A stretch of DNA of 49,762 nt. Origin: DATFCK01 sp045809745 (GTDB lineage Bacteria > Verrucomicrobiota > Verrucomicrobiia > Chthoniobacterales > UBA10450). The translations under genes and the position numbers were made by a program. The notes under the pieces were generated by a model, which made no database searches, was not told where the DNA came from, and worked only from the letters and a program-made list of their open reading frames with translations. The stretch lies in contig JBJMXE010000016.1 in NCBI GenBank assembly GCA_045809745.1, positions 1 through 49,762 of the forward strand, written 5' to 3'. Each line of letters begins with the position of its first letter. Within the stretch, counting starts at the first letter, position 1. Below, piece after piece: positions 8,277-18,700 of the stretch.

Positions 8277-11200
8277 TTAGAAAGCCGAGCCCACCTTCGA
8301 TTTCGTTACGTTGACATCTGATCCGCTCACCGACCCGGTGACATCAACATCGTTACGGAACGTCGCGGGAGAAACTGTTGCACCGACTTTGCTCTTGCAA
8401 ATGTTCACGTCGGATCCGCTTACGTTGTGGTCGTTGTCGATATCACCCAGCAAGACGTTCATCGGAATGGAAGTGTCTCCAGTGTCTCGCCCGTCGCTCA
8501 GTCCAATCAAATTGATCATCAATGTCTGGGCGTTCGCCACGTTCGTTAGATTCAGGGTCATCTGATTGCCATTAATGATCGGCGGGCCCGCGAGCTGCGC
8601 CGTCTTTCCGGGCCCCGGGCTGATGTTTACGCTTCCAACGGTAACGGGCAATGTCGTGGCAAAGGTGATCACAACCTGATGATCATTCTTGTTCAGTCCC
8701 TGACCTTGCCTGCACTCAACATTGTTTTGCCCAAACAGGCTGATGTCGAAAGTTCCGGCCGCGCCATGCGTCTTACGGGAAACAGCGGTGATTGGTCCGA
8801 TCCCTCCCGAGCAGAAACCGTTGCCGGCCACCGTGTAGGTGGCGGCTGGTCGGCCGTTATCTCTTTGGGCCTTGACGAAAGTATGATCGACCATCGCAGT
8901 TGATCGCTCGAGGTTTTCCGATTCTGGCGTATCACCAGTGAAGGTACGTCCGTTTACCGCGCCTAACAGGTCGCCCGGTGCTGGATTTCCGACCAGCGTT
9001 TTAGGAATCACCAGGTTGATCGTGCCATCGGCATTGAAGCTACTATTCGGCAGAGATCCACGCTCCGTTTCGGTAGGCAGTCCTACCACCAGGCCGACTA
9101 CGGCAGTCGTTATCGTTCCCCATTCAAACCTTGCCACCGAATTCTCATCGGTTGTCATACCGACATAGAACTGTTGCGCTTTAGGGTCGTATGCAGTGGC
9201 AGCGTAGGAGTTCCAAACGACCCGCCACCTGCTGTTGGGCGGCGGTGTTGCCCCCATAGCCGTCACTTTCATCTGAAATAGAAAATTGGTCGTGCCGGGA
9301 GGCTCGCCTACAGCGACATGATCGATTGCGAGTGAGGCGGGAGCTGCGCCTTGGGACTGTTGTTCAGGATGGCCCGGCGGCGTCTTCTGAACTATGAGCC
9401 GGGTGCAGGTATCGCCAAGATATGGCGCTGCCACTTCGTTGTTAGCGCATGATGGTCCGACGTCATTAACGGCAACTACGTTATAATAGTACGTTTTCGT
9501 CGTATCAGTGGCGGTTACATCATCAAAGGTGTTCTGCGTCGGAGGAAGGTTGTCGGCCAACAAGGTCTCTGCTCCGGCGGCTTCTCCTCGGAACACCCGG
9601 AACTTTGTGATTGGCGAGGTGCCCGGATCCGCCTCCGACCAGGAAAGGCGAACGACGCTCGGCCCATCGCGCCGGGCGCTCAGGGAAGGCATCCCGGGCG
9701 CTTCTTGCGCTGGCACTGCGGGGTTGGGAGAGCTGATCAGGCGGCGGCCGCTCGACTGCCGGGTGATAGTCATTCTATCAGTGTAGGCATTGCCGTTACT
9801 GGTGTTCGCCTGGATGCAATGAGCGTCGGCACATCCGTCGGCAAACCCGACTTGGACCCGGCCCTGCTTGTCCATCGTCATGTCGAAAAAGTCGAGCATG
9901 TTGCGTGAGATATCTGCCTGCCCGTGTGCCCAGATCGGGCCACGTTGGACCGGGTCGTTAGGCGTGGCATCGGTGGTTGTCCAGTGGGCGCCACCATCAA
10001 AGGTGTGGGCTATGTAAAGGTGCCATATTCCGGTGAAGGTAGGCACCGTCGGATCTCCTCCGACCGTCGAGCCGAAAAAGGCGACTGCTGCCCGCCCGCC
10101 ATCGCCCGCTACCGCTGCCGGGTACATGACGTTTTTCAGGCCGTAGACCGCGCCCACATCGTAGATGTTGGTCCAGTTCAGGCCGTTGTCGTCGGAAACA
10201 GCCACGACCATTTGAGAACCCCCATTTCCACTGGCTGGTCCAGCGGCGACGAAACTGGACATCGCGAAGTAAACCCTCCCGTTGTCATCGATTGATATGG
10301 CCGGATCCTGGAAGTTGGGGTTGGAAGTAGTCTGTCCAATCGGCCGGATGCTCCAGGTGAGTCCGTTCGTTTCGGAAACGACCACCGCTCCGTTCGGTCC
10401 GCAACTGTTGTTAGGCACAAACACCGTGCCAACTTTCCCGTTAGCTACGGTCGCCGGAGTGTTAGGCGTCACTTTGACATGGCCGTGCAGTCCCACGCAC
10501 TGCGTTGTCCACATGTCTATAGGACCTGTCGGCCAGGTCTGACCACCGTCATCGCTGCGGAATGCGAACGCTGGTCCGACGAGGTCTTGCGATGCGTAAT
10601 AAATCGCGTCGGCGTAACCCGGTTTGGTGGGAGGAAGCGGGGAATGATACGGCCCGCCGCCAATCGTTTGGTGATCTACCCCGGACCCGAGGGGGGTTGA
10701 ACTACCTTGCCAGCCTTGGGGCCCCGGGTTACCCAAGGCGTCCTTGCCGTCCGTGTCGGTGAATGAAATTTTGCACGTCGGATTCAGCAGAGTCAGCTGC
10801 CCGCAAAATACCCGCCCCGTTATGCGATCGACGAATCCGATCGGGTCCGAATCGACAAACTGCGAAGTCGGGGACTGGCTGCGGTAAAACAAGGCATTGC
10901 CGCCAGCGGGACAACTGTCGTCGAACTTCACAAATACGGTTTGCAAGTCCGCCTGAAAAGCGGTGATCCCGTTCACTGGATCTTGCGCTGAATTCCAATT
11001 CACTCCCATTGACGGTTCGCCGGCGTCGTTACCGAGGTATTCAACTGTCACTGCGCTCGGGCCTTGGCTGCTGCTGTCCATCATCACCAGGTCCGGAGGC
11101 GGTTGAAAATTCTCGTAGCCGATCTTCGGCCCATTGTCCTGAACGGCCGGCGAGATTGGACCAAATTGCGGAGTCGACGAGCCGCCAACTACCGGACTGT

Positions 11201-11705
11201 TGTCGTAGGTAAAGGTGCCGTTGTAGTCGAAAGGGGCCATTTGTGGTACTCCATTGGGAGTGGGCGTCTGGGAGATCTGGACCTGATACTCTCCAGCGGG
11301 AACTCCGCCGCCCGGCTCCCACACCAGAGCCTCCGACGAAGTGGCGGCGTCCTCCGTATCGATGAACACTGGATTCGGGTCGGAGCCGTACAGGAGGCTG
11401 ACGCTGATGTCGTTAGTCGGGACGGTGGCGCTGGTTTGGACGACGATGCGCGTCTGACCAGCGGGTACGGTAAAATGATGTCGGGCCGATCCGCACGGAA
11501 AAGTGTGCGGATCATAAGTACCGCTGAACGGCGCCGGAACCGACGCCGATGGCTGGATGGCGTTGCGTTTGGAGCCGCTGCCAGCGAAGAATCGACTTCC
11601 GGCAAGCGCATTCGAAAACGCAAGCCCGAGGCAGAAGAGGGCAGAGATGAGGAATAAGGTAGCGAGCGCGGCGCGAGCGATAACTGAGTGTGGAGTGAGC
11701 TTCAT
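8277..11705 (-). CDS. Giant secreted Asp-box propeller protein with FN3 domain and dockerin-like tail
   Basis: 1142 residues. The N-terminal export helix is at about 8-35, ending LCLGLAFSNALAGSRFF, a sequence closely echoed in the 15788-19240 protein. The propeller region (about 225-690) contains Asp boxes SDDGGQTW, SDDNGLNW and FDGGAHW and the signature SRNMLDFFDMTMDKQGRV. A fibronectin type III-like domain follows (about 690-775; FRVFRGEAAGAETLL, YYYNVVAVNDVG), then the beta module seen in its neighbours (about 785-955), then the shared C-terminal cassette from SRKTHGAAGTFDISL. The dockerin-like duplicated repeat ends the chain (about 1085-1142; GDIDNDHNVSGSDVN and DVDVTGSVSGSDVN). The tail has Cys (NICKSK) where right-hand paralogs have Val. 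A perfect ATTAC-N6-GTAAT palindrome abuts the ATG. No FRIP motif is seen, so the enzymatic function is open. Confidence 0.87.
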   Translation of the reverse strand: MKLTPHSVIARAALATLFLISALFCLGLAFSNALAGSRFFAGSGSKRNAIQPSASVPAPFSGTYDPHTFPCGSARHHFTVPAGQTRIVVQTSATVPTNDISVSLLYGSDPNPVFIDTEDAATSSEALVWEPGGGVPAGEYQVQISQTPTPNGVPQMAPFDYNGTFTYDNSPVVGGSSTPQFGPISPAVQDNGPKIGYENFQPPPDLVMMDSSSQGPSAVTVEYLGNDAGEPSMGVNWNSAQDPVNGITAFQADLQTVFVKFDDSCPAGGNALFYRSQSPTSQFVDSDPIGFVDRITGRVFCGQLTLLNPTCKISFTDTDGKDALGNPGPQGWQGSSTPLGSGVDHQTIGGGPYHSPLPPTKPGYADAIYYASQDLVGPAFAFRSDDGGQTWPTGPIDMWTTQCVGLHGHVKVTPNTPATVANGKVGTVFVPNNSCGPNGAVVVSETNGLTWSIRPIGQTTSNPNFQDPAISIDDNGRVYFAMSSFVAAGPASGNGGSQMVVAVSDDNGLNWTNIYDVGAVYGLKNVMYPAAVAGDGGRAAVAFFGSTVGGDPTVPTFTGIWHLYIAHTFDGGAHWTTTDATPNDPVQRGPIWAHGQADISRNMLDFFDMTMDKQGRVQVGFADGCADAHCIQANTSNGNAYTDRMTITRQSSGRRLISSPNPAVPAQEAPGMPSLSARRDGPSVVRLSWSEADPGTSPITKFRVFRGEAAGAETLLADNLPPTQNTFDDVTATDTTKTYYYNVVAVNDVGPSCANNEVAAPYLGDTCTRLIVQKTPPGHPEQQSQGAAPASLAIDHVAVGEPPGTTNFLFQMKVTAMGATPPPNSRWRVVWNSYAATAYDPKAQQFYVGMTTDENSVARFEWGTITTAVVGLVVGLPTETERGSLPNSSFNADGTINLVIPKTLVGNPAPGDLLGAVNGRTFTGDTPESENLERSTAMVDHTFVKAQRDNGRPAATYTVAGNGFCSGGIGPITAVSRKTHGAAGTFDISLFGQNNVECRQGQGLNKNDHQVVITFATTLPVTVGSVNISPGPGKTAQLAGPPIINGNQMTLNLTNVANAQTLMINLIGLSDGRDTGDTSIPMNVLLGDIDNDHNVSGSDVNICKSKVGATVSPATFRNDVDVTGSVSGSDVNVTKSKVGSAF

Positions 11706-11708
11706 AAC

Positions 11709-11724
11709 ATTACTGATTTGTAAT
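11709..11724. promoter_or_regulatory. ATTAC-N6-GTAAT palindrome, putative operator
   Basis: Perfect half-sites (ATTAC-TGATTT-GTAAT) lie 3 nt upstream of the ATG at 11705. A looser partner, ATTACTTCGTTAT, lies at 11751-11763. A protein bound here would cover the translation start or early transcript, suggesting repression; this is inference. Confidence 0.5.
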
Positions 11725-11815
11725 TAACCGCGGATGCAGGCGCGATTTCTATTACTTCGTTATGCAGCCCACGCCCGGGCGCATCGCCCGAGCATTTTGG
11801 TGAGGGTTCCTGCGT

Positions 11816-12430
11816 TTACAGCCGTCCGAGTGCGGCCCGGGCCAACGACTTTGCCTTGGCTAACTTGGCGTCACTCGGATCCGTCCCGCTAACGGCGATA
11901 CTTAGAATCCTATCACCTCGCAAAACGTAGAGGACTCCAACCGGCATCCAGTACGCCTCCGCTCCCAAATCGTTAATTTTTACCGGTGGAAAGCGCCGTC
12001 GCTCTTCGGATTTGTCCGCTTCCTCGGCGTCGCGATCGCGATCCAGTTCGGAGGCCGACGTGGTCGTGAACATGCGTTTCCATAGATCGACCGGCGACCG
12101 ACCCTTCGTGGCGGGATCCTTTTCGATTACCGAAATCTCGACAGCCGGTTGCATATCTTCTTTGAGGTAAAAGCATTGCGACACATAAAGCGATTTGTCG
12201 CTGCCACCGGCGCTCTTGGTTTCCTTGATCTCGTCGTTTTGAGCCTCGGCGACCTCCTTTGGGTCGAGGAGCGCGCACACGTTGAAACGCGGCTCCCCCC
12301 ACTCGCGTCTGACTAACGGGGACGGGATGGTCACGAACGACCGCGGCTGCTTCGTGGGGCTCGCGCTTTTCGGGTTGTCGCACGATGCGCTGAGCAAAGC
12401 GACGCCCACAATTATCGTTCTTGCCACCAT
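11816..12430 (-). CDS. Small lipoprotein, DUF3558-like
   Basis: 204 residues from the ATG at 12430. A longer frame from 12475 only adds 15 residues before the signal peptide. The signal peptide MVARTIIVGVALLSASC has a lipobox-like end with Cys at 17. Mature features are CALLDPKEVAEAQNDEI, a second Cys in SQCFYLKED, an acidic/Arg stretch (SELDRDRDAEEADKSEERRR), and a C-terminal strand-rich part with YWMPVGVLYVLRGDRIL. The pattern Cys-x-Leu-Leu-x-Pro-x-Glu plus a second Cys near Tyr or Phe matches DUF3558-type lipoproteins, whose role is unknown. It is divergent from and clearly homologous to 12607-13185 (176 nt between starts), so the two likely arose by inverted duplication. Confidence 0.75.
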   Translation of the reverse strand: MVARTIIVGVALLSASCDNPKSASPTKQPRSFVTIPSPLVRREWGEPRFNVCALLDPKEVAEAQNDEIKETKSAGGSDKSLYVSQCFYLKEDMQPAVEISVIEKDPATKGRSPVDLWKRMFTTTSASELDRDRDAEEADKSEERRRFPPVKINDLGAEAYWMPVGVLYVLRGDRILSIAVSGTDPSDAKLAKAKSLARAALGRL

Positions 12431-12606
12431 GTCCTGGTCGAGTTCGTAACCAACGTCACTATCGAAGCGTCGCATGCGAACTTGAGAATGCCAATTGGCC
12501 TCAACAAGCCACCGGGCCCCGCGTTCAACCGCTCACAGTGGTGATCAATGAGTTGCGAAAGCTCAACTGTCATTCCACAATCTTTTTCCACCAAAATGCG
12601 ATTAGT

Positions 12607-13185
12607 ATGTCACACCGTTTTCCTGTTACTGCCCTAACCGCCGCTGTCGCCATCGTTACGGCGTGTTCAAAGCCAAATTCGACCGCAACTTCCGAATCGG
12701 CCGGTGATGTCGGAGCAATTGACGCATGCAGTCTGCTGAACCCTGAAGAGATTCGCTCCGTACAAGGCGAGGCGGTCACGGAACAAAAGCCCAGCGGCAA
12801 CGACCCGATGTCGCAATGTTATTTCGCCACCACCACGCCGGTGAACTCGGTAGTCATCACCGTCGTCCGATTAGCGGACACGGTGAAGCAGGGGCGTTCG
12901 AATTGGGAAAAGATGCTCAAAGCCCCAAAAGAGGAGGAGAGCGAAGGCAAAGCTGGAACGGATCGAGACCAGGCCGGCCGCGAAAAAGAAGAAGAGCGGG
13001 CGCAACCGCAGAAGATCGAAGGCGTGGGAGACGATGCATTCTGGGTCGGGAATCGGTTCGGCGGCGCCTTATATATCCTGAAAGCAAATCGTTATGTTCG
13101 AGTCAGTGTAGGCGGGGCCGATGATCAAGCCGGGAAAATCAAGAAGTCGAAGACCCTTGCCGAGATGGCATTGAAGCGTCTGTAG
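12607..13185 (+). CDS. Small lipoprotein, DUF3558-like
   Basis: 192 residues. The ATG at 12607 starts a short lipoprotein signal (MSHRFPVTALTAAVAIVTAC, lipobox VTAC); the open frame extends upstream to 12421 but lacks a signal there. Homology to the divergent gene is plain: ACSLLNPEEIRSVQGEAV, QCYFATTTPVNSVVITVVRL, a charged Lys/Glu/Arg linker (about 120-143), then GDDAFWVGNRFGGALYILKANRYVRVSVGG. Two Cys after the lipid Cys may pair. The product should sit in a membrane as a lipoprotein of unknown role. A third, truncated copy follows 71 nt downstream on the same strand. Confidence 0.8.
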   Translation: MSHRFPVTALTAAVAIVTACSKPNSTATSESAGDVGAIDACSLLNPEEIRSVQGEAVTEQKPSGNDPMSQCYFATTTPVNSVVITVVRLADTVKQGRSNWEKMLKAPKEEESEGKAGTDRDQAGREKEEERAQPQKIEGVGDDAFWVGNRFGGALYILKANRYVRVSVGGADDQAGKIKKSKTLAEMALKRL

Positions 13186-13256
13186 CCTCAACGCGGCCGT
13201 TTCTGATGGCGGCGAGTCTTGATTCGAATGTGAATGCACAACGCATTGTGCCGAGC

Positions 13257-13436
13257 ATGTCTCTGATCTGCGCCGCGCTGATGGCAGCCTGTTCGAAACA
13301 GGCGGCGTCGCACGTTTCCGAACATCGATACCTGAACGCCTGCACTGTTCTGACCGCGGACCAGATCCGCTCCGTCCAAGGCGTTCCTCTAAAGGAAGCC
13401 AAACCGAGTGGCAGCGGCGGACCTGGGTTCGGTTAA
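13257..13436 (+). pseudogene. Truncated third copy of the DUF3558-like lipoprotein
   Basis: 59 codons from the ATG at 13257: MSLICAALMAACSKQ is a good lipoprotein signal (lipobox MAAC). It is followed by NACTVLTADQIRSVQGVPLKEAKPSGSGG, colinear with residues about 40-65 of the 12607-13185 product. Homology then stops abruptly and the frame ends at 13436, so about two thirds of the protein is missing. The TAA overlaps the stop of the convergent dockerin gene (13433-15667) by 3 nt. The simplest reading is a gene fragment left where the dockerin gene was inserted or where a deletion joined the two. Expression as a short lipopeptide cannot be excluded. Confidence 0.65.
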
Positions 13437-15667
13437 GGTAACCCCGAGCCAACCTTGCTCTTGGTGATGTTCACGTCCGAACCCGAGACGTCCCCGGTAA
13501 CGTCTACATCAGTCCGGAAATTCGACTGCGATAACGTCGCGCCGACCTTCGACTTGCAAAGATTCACATCGCTGCCGCTTACGTTACGGTTGGCGTCGAT
13601 ATCCCCTAACAGCACGCTCATGGGCACACCGACATTTCCGGTATGGGCGCCATCGTTTACGTTGGTGAGTGTGACCACCACGGTTTGGGCGTTGCTCACA
13701 TTGTGGAGATTCACTGCCACTTCGGTGCCGCTTACAACCGGCCCGTCCGCCGTCGCCATATTATCCTTGCTGGTCACGGTGGCTCCTCCCGCGCTCACGA
13801 TGGGTGCGGCAAATTTAAATACCACCTGATAGTCTTTTCCAGTTGGCGTCCCACGACGACATTCAACGCCGGGTGTGCCAATCAGGCCTAACGGAATATC
13901 GAACGTCTTGTTCGCGTCGCCGCCATGCACTTTCCGGGAGGCTGCTGTCACTTGGAACAAGCAATTTGTGTTCGTTGGCGCCAAGCGGCTTGCCGTGGTC
14001 ACTTCCTTGTCTGGCGTGGTATAACTGATTGTAGGAATCCCGTTGCCATCCAGAACGATATATAGAAAATCAAGTCGGACGCTGCCCACTTCGTCCACGA
14101 ACTCTTCTTCCCAGGTCGGAGTTGCCGTGTCGATGTTGGAACCGCGCAGATAATACACTCTTGCGTTGCCTTGGTTGGCATCTTCGAGAACGCCGATGTG
14201 TGCCGTGCCGCAATCCACCACGAAAGACTGGTCCGAACCCGCGTCGGAGCGCCGGGCGCTTCCATACCTTGGCAGGGTGTGCACAAAGGCGAAGCTTTCG
14301 CCCTGGTTGAAGCTGACATAGAGCTTGTCCCCATGAAGAACGTAAAACGTGCCGTTCTGATCGAATGCGGAGTGTGAAACAACGAAGTCCGACGCCGGCC
14401 CCGGCCGGATGGAGTGTTTGATTCCGGTCCAATTCACGCCGAAGTCGCCCGTTTTACAAACGTACAGGTCGCGTTGGCCCGGATTCGCGCCATCAGCCGG
14501 TTCGGTCCAATAAAATTGCCGATCGGTTCCCCAGGTTCCATGCCGGCCGCCTTTGTGCCGCGCGAAGTCAGCGTTAGGCACTCTCGTGTCGCCCGGATCA
14601 TTCGGCGCATGTGCCGAGTTACGACAGACGGTGTGAATCGGACCACTCCCATCGTCGCCGACCAGCGGGGTTTGAATTGGATATGTCAGGCCGCCATCGA
14701 AACTAAAGATCAAAGAGGCGCCGATTCTCATCCATCCCGCCAGGACATATGGTTCGTCGTTAGGTAACTTCCCTCCGGGTCGCAGATCGCCAAACGGGCC
14801 GAGATACGACCACGCCTGATCGTTGCCTGCCGAGGCCAGGGGGTTTTGTACCGGGACGAATGTCTCACCGAAATCGTCGCTGTGGGCTGTGACCGCAACT
14901 CCAAGTTCTGTCCCGAAAAAGATGACGTCCGTACCGAAGGCCTGCATGTCTCCTTCGATCCCGAAAGGAACTGAGGCCGGCGCCGGCGGATATTTCTGGG
15001 TCCATGTTTTACCGCCGTCCGAACTCTTGAGGATCCGGTTGCCGTTTACCAGCACTGGTAGCAGAACAAACGTATTATTACCGGCGGCCGACAGGTTTCC
15101 TTCGCAACACTCGCCGTGATAATTGATCACCCAGTTAGGCGAACGAGGCGGCGCCGGTGGTGGCGGGGGAAATGCGGGTACAACCGTGGCCTGGCAATGG
15201 TATTCATCAGCCACGGATCCGGTAAAATAGCCCACGTGTACCGTAAATGTGGTCGAGCCATCGTCGTCCAGATCGCCCGGCTCGATGAAAGCGGTTTCAG
15301 TAGTTGAGGGTGCTCCATGTGCCGATTGGGCAACGATCGGGCCGTCGACGGCGCCTTTGTGGATGTAAAGATCGTAGTCGTTCGCCAGAACCAGCCACGA
15401 CATCGCGACCTGGATCCGTTTGCCCGTCCATTGTGCTGGAGTCCCGATTACGGTGAGCGTGAAGGCGTCGCAGTTCGCGCCGTCCACGCAGGTGCCTTCG
15501 CCATTGTAAGTGCCCCCAGCCGCGGTTCCGGTCCAGGATACGGGTGCCGAATTCACGGAGATGGTTCCCGAAGTGGGATTCGCGGCGCCGATCCGAAAGA
15601 CCGCCATCCCACACACCAACCCGATTACGATTAACACGCACACCATCGTCCATCGCTTGTTGCTCAT
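13433..15667 (-). CDS. Secreted Asp-box propeller protein with PPC-like domain and dockerin-like tail
   Basis: 744 residues, the smallest of the family. The signal segment is WTMVCVLIVIGLVCGMAVFRI (about 6-26). A pre-peptidase-C-like beta domain follows (about 35-155; VAMSWLVLANDYDLYIHKG). The propeller (about 175-555) carries Asp boxes SSDGGKTW, SDDFGETF, SFDGGLTY and GDFGVNW. There is no FN3 domain. The shared C-terminal module (about 575-685; SRKVHGGDANKTFDIPL, GVECRRG) leads into the duplicated dockerin-like tail: GDIDANRNVSGSDVNLCKSKVG and DVDVTGDVSGSDVNITKSKVG. Translation start is supported by GGAAGGA about 8 nt before the ATG at 15667. The gene converges on the lipoprotein cluster, with tail-to-tail overlapping stops with the truncated copy. 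Function beyond an extracellular propeller with calcium-binding tail is unknown. Confidence 0.86.
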   Translation of the reverse strand: MSNKRWTMVCVLIVIGLVCGMAVFRIGAANPTSGTISVNSAPVSWTGTAAGGTYNGEGTCVDGANCDAFTLTVIGTPAQWTGKRIQVAMSWLVLANDYDLYIHKGAVDGPIVAQSAHGAPSTTETAFIEPGDLDDDGSTTFTVHVGYFTGSVADEYHCQATVVPAFPPPPPAPPRSPNWVINYHGECCEGNLSAAGNNTFVLLPVLVNGNRILKSSDGGKTWTQKYPPAPASVPFGIEGDMQAFGTDVIFFGTELGVAVTAHSDDFGETFVPVQNPLASAGNDQAWSYLGPFGDLRPGGKLPNDEPYVLAGWMRIGASLIFSFDGGLTYPIQTPLVGDDGSGPIHTVCRNSAHAPNDPGDTRVPNADFARHKGGRHGTWGTDRQFYWTEPADGANPGQRDLYVCKTGDFGVNWTGIKHSIRPGPASDFVVSHSAFDQNGTFYVLHGDKLYVSFNQGESFAFVHTLPRYGSARRSDAGSDQSFVVDCGTAHIGVLEDANQGNARVYYLRGSNIDTATPTWEEEFVDEVGSVRLDFLYIVLDGNGIPTISYTTPDKEVTTASRLAPTNTNCLFQVTAASRKVHGGDANKTFDIPLGLIGTPGVECRRGTPTGKDYQVVFKFAAPIVSAGGATVTSKDNMATADGPVVSGTEVAVNLHNVSNAQTVVVTLTNVNDGAHTGNVGVPMSVLLGDIDANRNVSGSDVNLCKSKVGATLSQSNFRTDVDVTGDVSGSDVNITKSKVGSGLP

Positions 15668-15787
15668 ATATTTTCCTTCCTACCTAATCGAACGGGCTGT
15701 GGAACACGGCTCCCACTGGCGACCAAAGGTGGTCCGATCACAGCCGCGACCGCCATTCCGTAATCGTGTGGTCATATCGAGCCGCGG

Positions 15788-18700
15788 CTAGAGATGTGTA
15801 CCGACTTTCGATTTCGTAATGTTAACGTCGGAACCACTGACGTTGCCGTCGGCATCCACGTCCCGGCGAAAATTTGTGCCGGAGTTGATTGACCCGCCAA
15901 CCAACGCCTTGCACAGGTTGACATCGGATCCGCTAACGTTGGCGTTGGCATCGATATCGCCGATTAGCACACTCATCGGAACCGCTGCATTACCGGTGTT
16001 TGTCCCGGTCTGAACGTCGGTCAAGGTCACCGTGATCGTCTGCGCATTGGTGACGCCAGTTAGATCAACGGTCACGGTGGAACCGCTCACGTTGCTGACC
16101 GACGCTGTTCCCGTCCCGGATGTGACGTAGGCGCCGCTGACCCCGGCGACCGGCGCCGCAAAGGTAACTACCATTTGGTAATCGCCATTTGTGCCCCCGC
16201 TCCGTGGTTCAATCGTCGGTGTGCCGACGAGCGCAAGCGGCAGATTGAAGGTCCCGGCAGCACCGTGAACTTTCCGGGATACGGCACTAACCGGCGTAAT
16301 GGTTGGGGCGGCAATGCACGTCGGAAACGTCGGGCTCGTTAGCCCCAATGGTCCACTGGTCTGGCGAGCGAAGGTAGCATGAGTCGAACTTGAGCCGTTG
16401 TCGGCAAATATAATATTGGCCAGACCATCCGGCCCGATTGCCACCTGGAAGAAGTCGGCTAACGATCTGTCACCGCCTGTCGTGAGCTGGCATAACAAAC
16501 CCTGGTTACAAATACCCCCATTATGCATGACGTGGTCGCTGACTTGCGAAATCGTAAACACCGGTTCGCGTGCATCGCCGTTAAGCGATTGGGCGAACAG
16601 GGTGTTCCAGTGAGTATCCTCGGCTGAAGCGAAGTTCGGATCGCCGGGATGATCAGTAGCGTAATAAACGATCTCAACTCTGCCACCATCGCCCGCGGCG
16701 ACCCATGGCATTAGCGCCGCCCCGGGTCCTTTGCTGACCTGGAATGGTCCGTAGAAGGAGTTGCCGTGATCGTGTGACGAAGCAAACCAGACCATGTATT
16801 CGTTAGTCCGGGCGTTGTTCATGGCCCAGGCAACGTAGATGTTTCCGGCGTTGTCGAGAGCCGCGGCCGGGAAGTCATTGGAACAATTCGTCCCTGTGGT
16901 TTCCGCTCCCGGAGGAGGGGTTGGCTGCGGGCTCGCAGGAGAATCGAACAAGCCTTTGAACACCGGATGATCGGTGAATGGTCCCGGTGGAGCACCGGCC
17001 GCAGCCGGCGCGGCCCCGACCGCTTCCCAAACGTTAGGCATCTTGCCGAATGGTGGATTTTCCCGATTCGTGTTTATGGTCGACGCGTTGAAGATCCCGT
17101 AAACCAAATGGCTGCGGGGATCGACCAACACCGGTCCCGGATTGGTGTTCGGGAATGTGGAATTCGGCGGCAGGATCAATTCCGTTGCCGTCATTCCAGC
17201 AGCCGGCGGCGACCATCCAGTGTCGTTAGTCAAGGCGTTGAACCGAATCTCTTCGCTGGCAGCTTCATGATCCATCTCATAAACCGTCAGGTCTCCGGCC
17301 GCCGGAACATTTCGATCGTAGGCGATCCACTGTCGGTCGCTGGAAGCGTCTACTTCGCCGGCTGCTCCGGCTGGTCCTGGCGCCGCCCAGTTGAAGCCGC
17401 CGTCGGACGACTTGGCCACGTTAATGGCAGCCAGTTGAGCCAGGTCCACAAAATAGAGAAGATCAGGCCTCGCTCCATTGGCCTGAGGAACGGGTAGGAC
17501 GTCTTCGTCTCCCGCACTCAGTGGACGATCTGCCACGGGATTTACTTTCGGCAGAAAGCTGGCGCCGTTGTTGACCGACTTACGCAGCCACGGTTCTCCC
17601 GGCGCTGTGGCAAAAATGCAGTTATGGGAGTCTACTTTCAGGCCTGGTTCGCCCCCGGGAGAGCCTAACGAAATGTTAGGCGAGAAGGTCGCGGTGGCCG
17701 GACCGGCCGGCGGAATGAACGCGCTCTGGCCGCCGGTCTGCCTGGTATACCACGTCTTGTTATAGCAGTTTGAGGCGGGCGGACCGACGCAATTATTGAC
17801 TCCGTCGACGAAAGCAATATGAGCGTAGCCGTCGTTATCCAGCGTCATGGTATAATACTCGGCAAGATCACGGGTTGTTCCCGGACAGTTGCCGCCGCGG
17901 GAGCAGATCGCGTCATTGTGCACGTTGGAACCGACCTGAACTTGCGTGAAGGTAGGCGTGGTGCTCAGCGCGTTTGTCGTTTGAGCGAAGAATACATTCC
18001 ACCATTGTCCGTTGTTTGGATTCGGATCCGGCACGTTGTCAGGTGACGTCATGGTGCTGCCGTACCAGGTGATGTCGACTACGCCCGAACTGCCGGCGAC
18101 GATCCACGGCATGATTGCGCTGTTGTTGGCTGCGCCACTATCCACCTGAACGGGTGAAAGCCAGGTGGCCCCCTGATCGGTGGAGCTCATGAGAAAAACG
18201 TGACAGTTGGTCCGAGCGGGAGAAGGACCCGTATTGGTCGACTTGGCGTAGGCGAGATGGAGATTGCCGCCGCGGTCTACCGCCAGGATCGGAAAAGAAT
18301 TCTCCACACTCGTTCCAGCCGGCCAGGTGATGATCGTTGAAGTGGTCCAGGTGGTACCTCCGTCCACCGACTTTAGTAACTTCAACTGGTTAGGCGTGTT
18401 GACGGGGGTGTAAGTGGTGTAAAGAATTCCGTTGTAGTGGTCGACCACCAGATTGTTCTCCCGGGAGATACTGCCGATCGGCGTGAGCATGGTCGGAGCA
18501 GTGAAAGTCTTTCCGGCGTCGGTCGATTTGGTGAACCAAATGCCGGTATCCGCCGGGGCTTGGTCGAATGTCATGTACAAATTCTGTGGGCCATCAGCAG
18601 CGATCCATTGCCGATCATTAACCACGATGCCGGAAGAAGCAGGATTGACGGTCCACGCCTGATCGGTATTCACAGTTCCACCGGTGCCGCCGTCCTTCGA

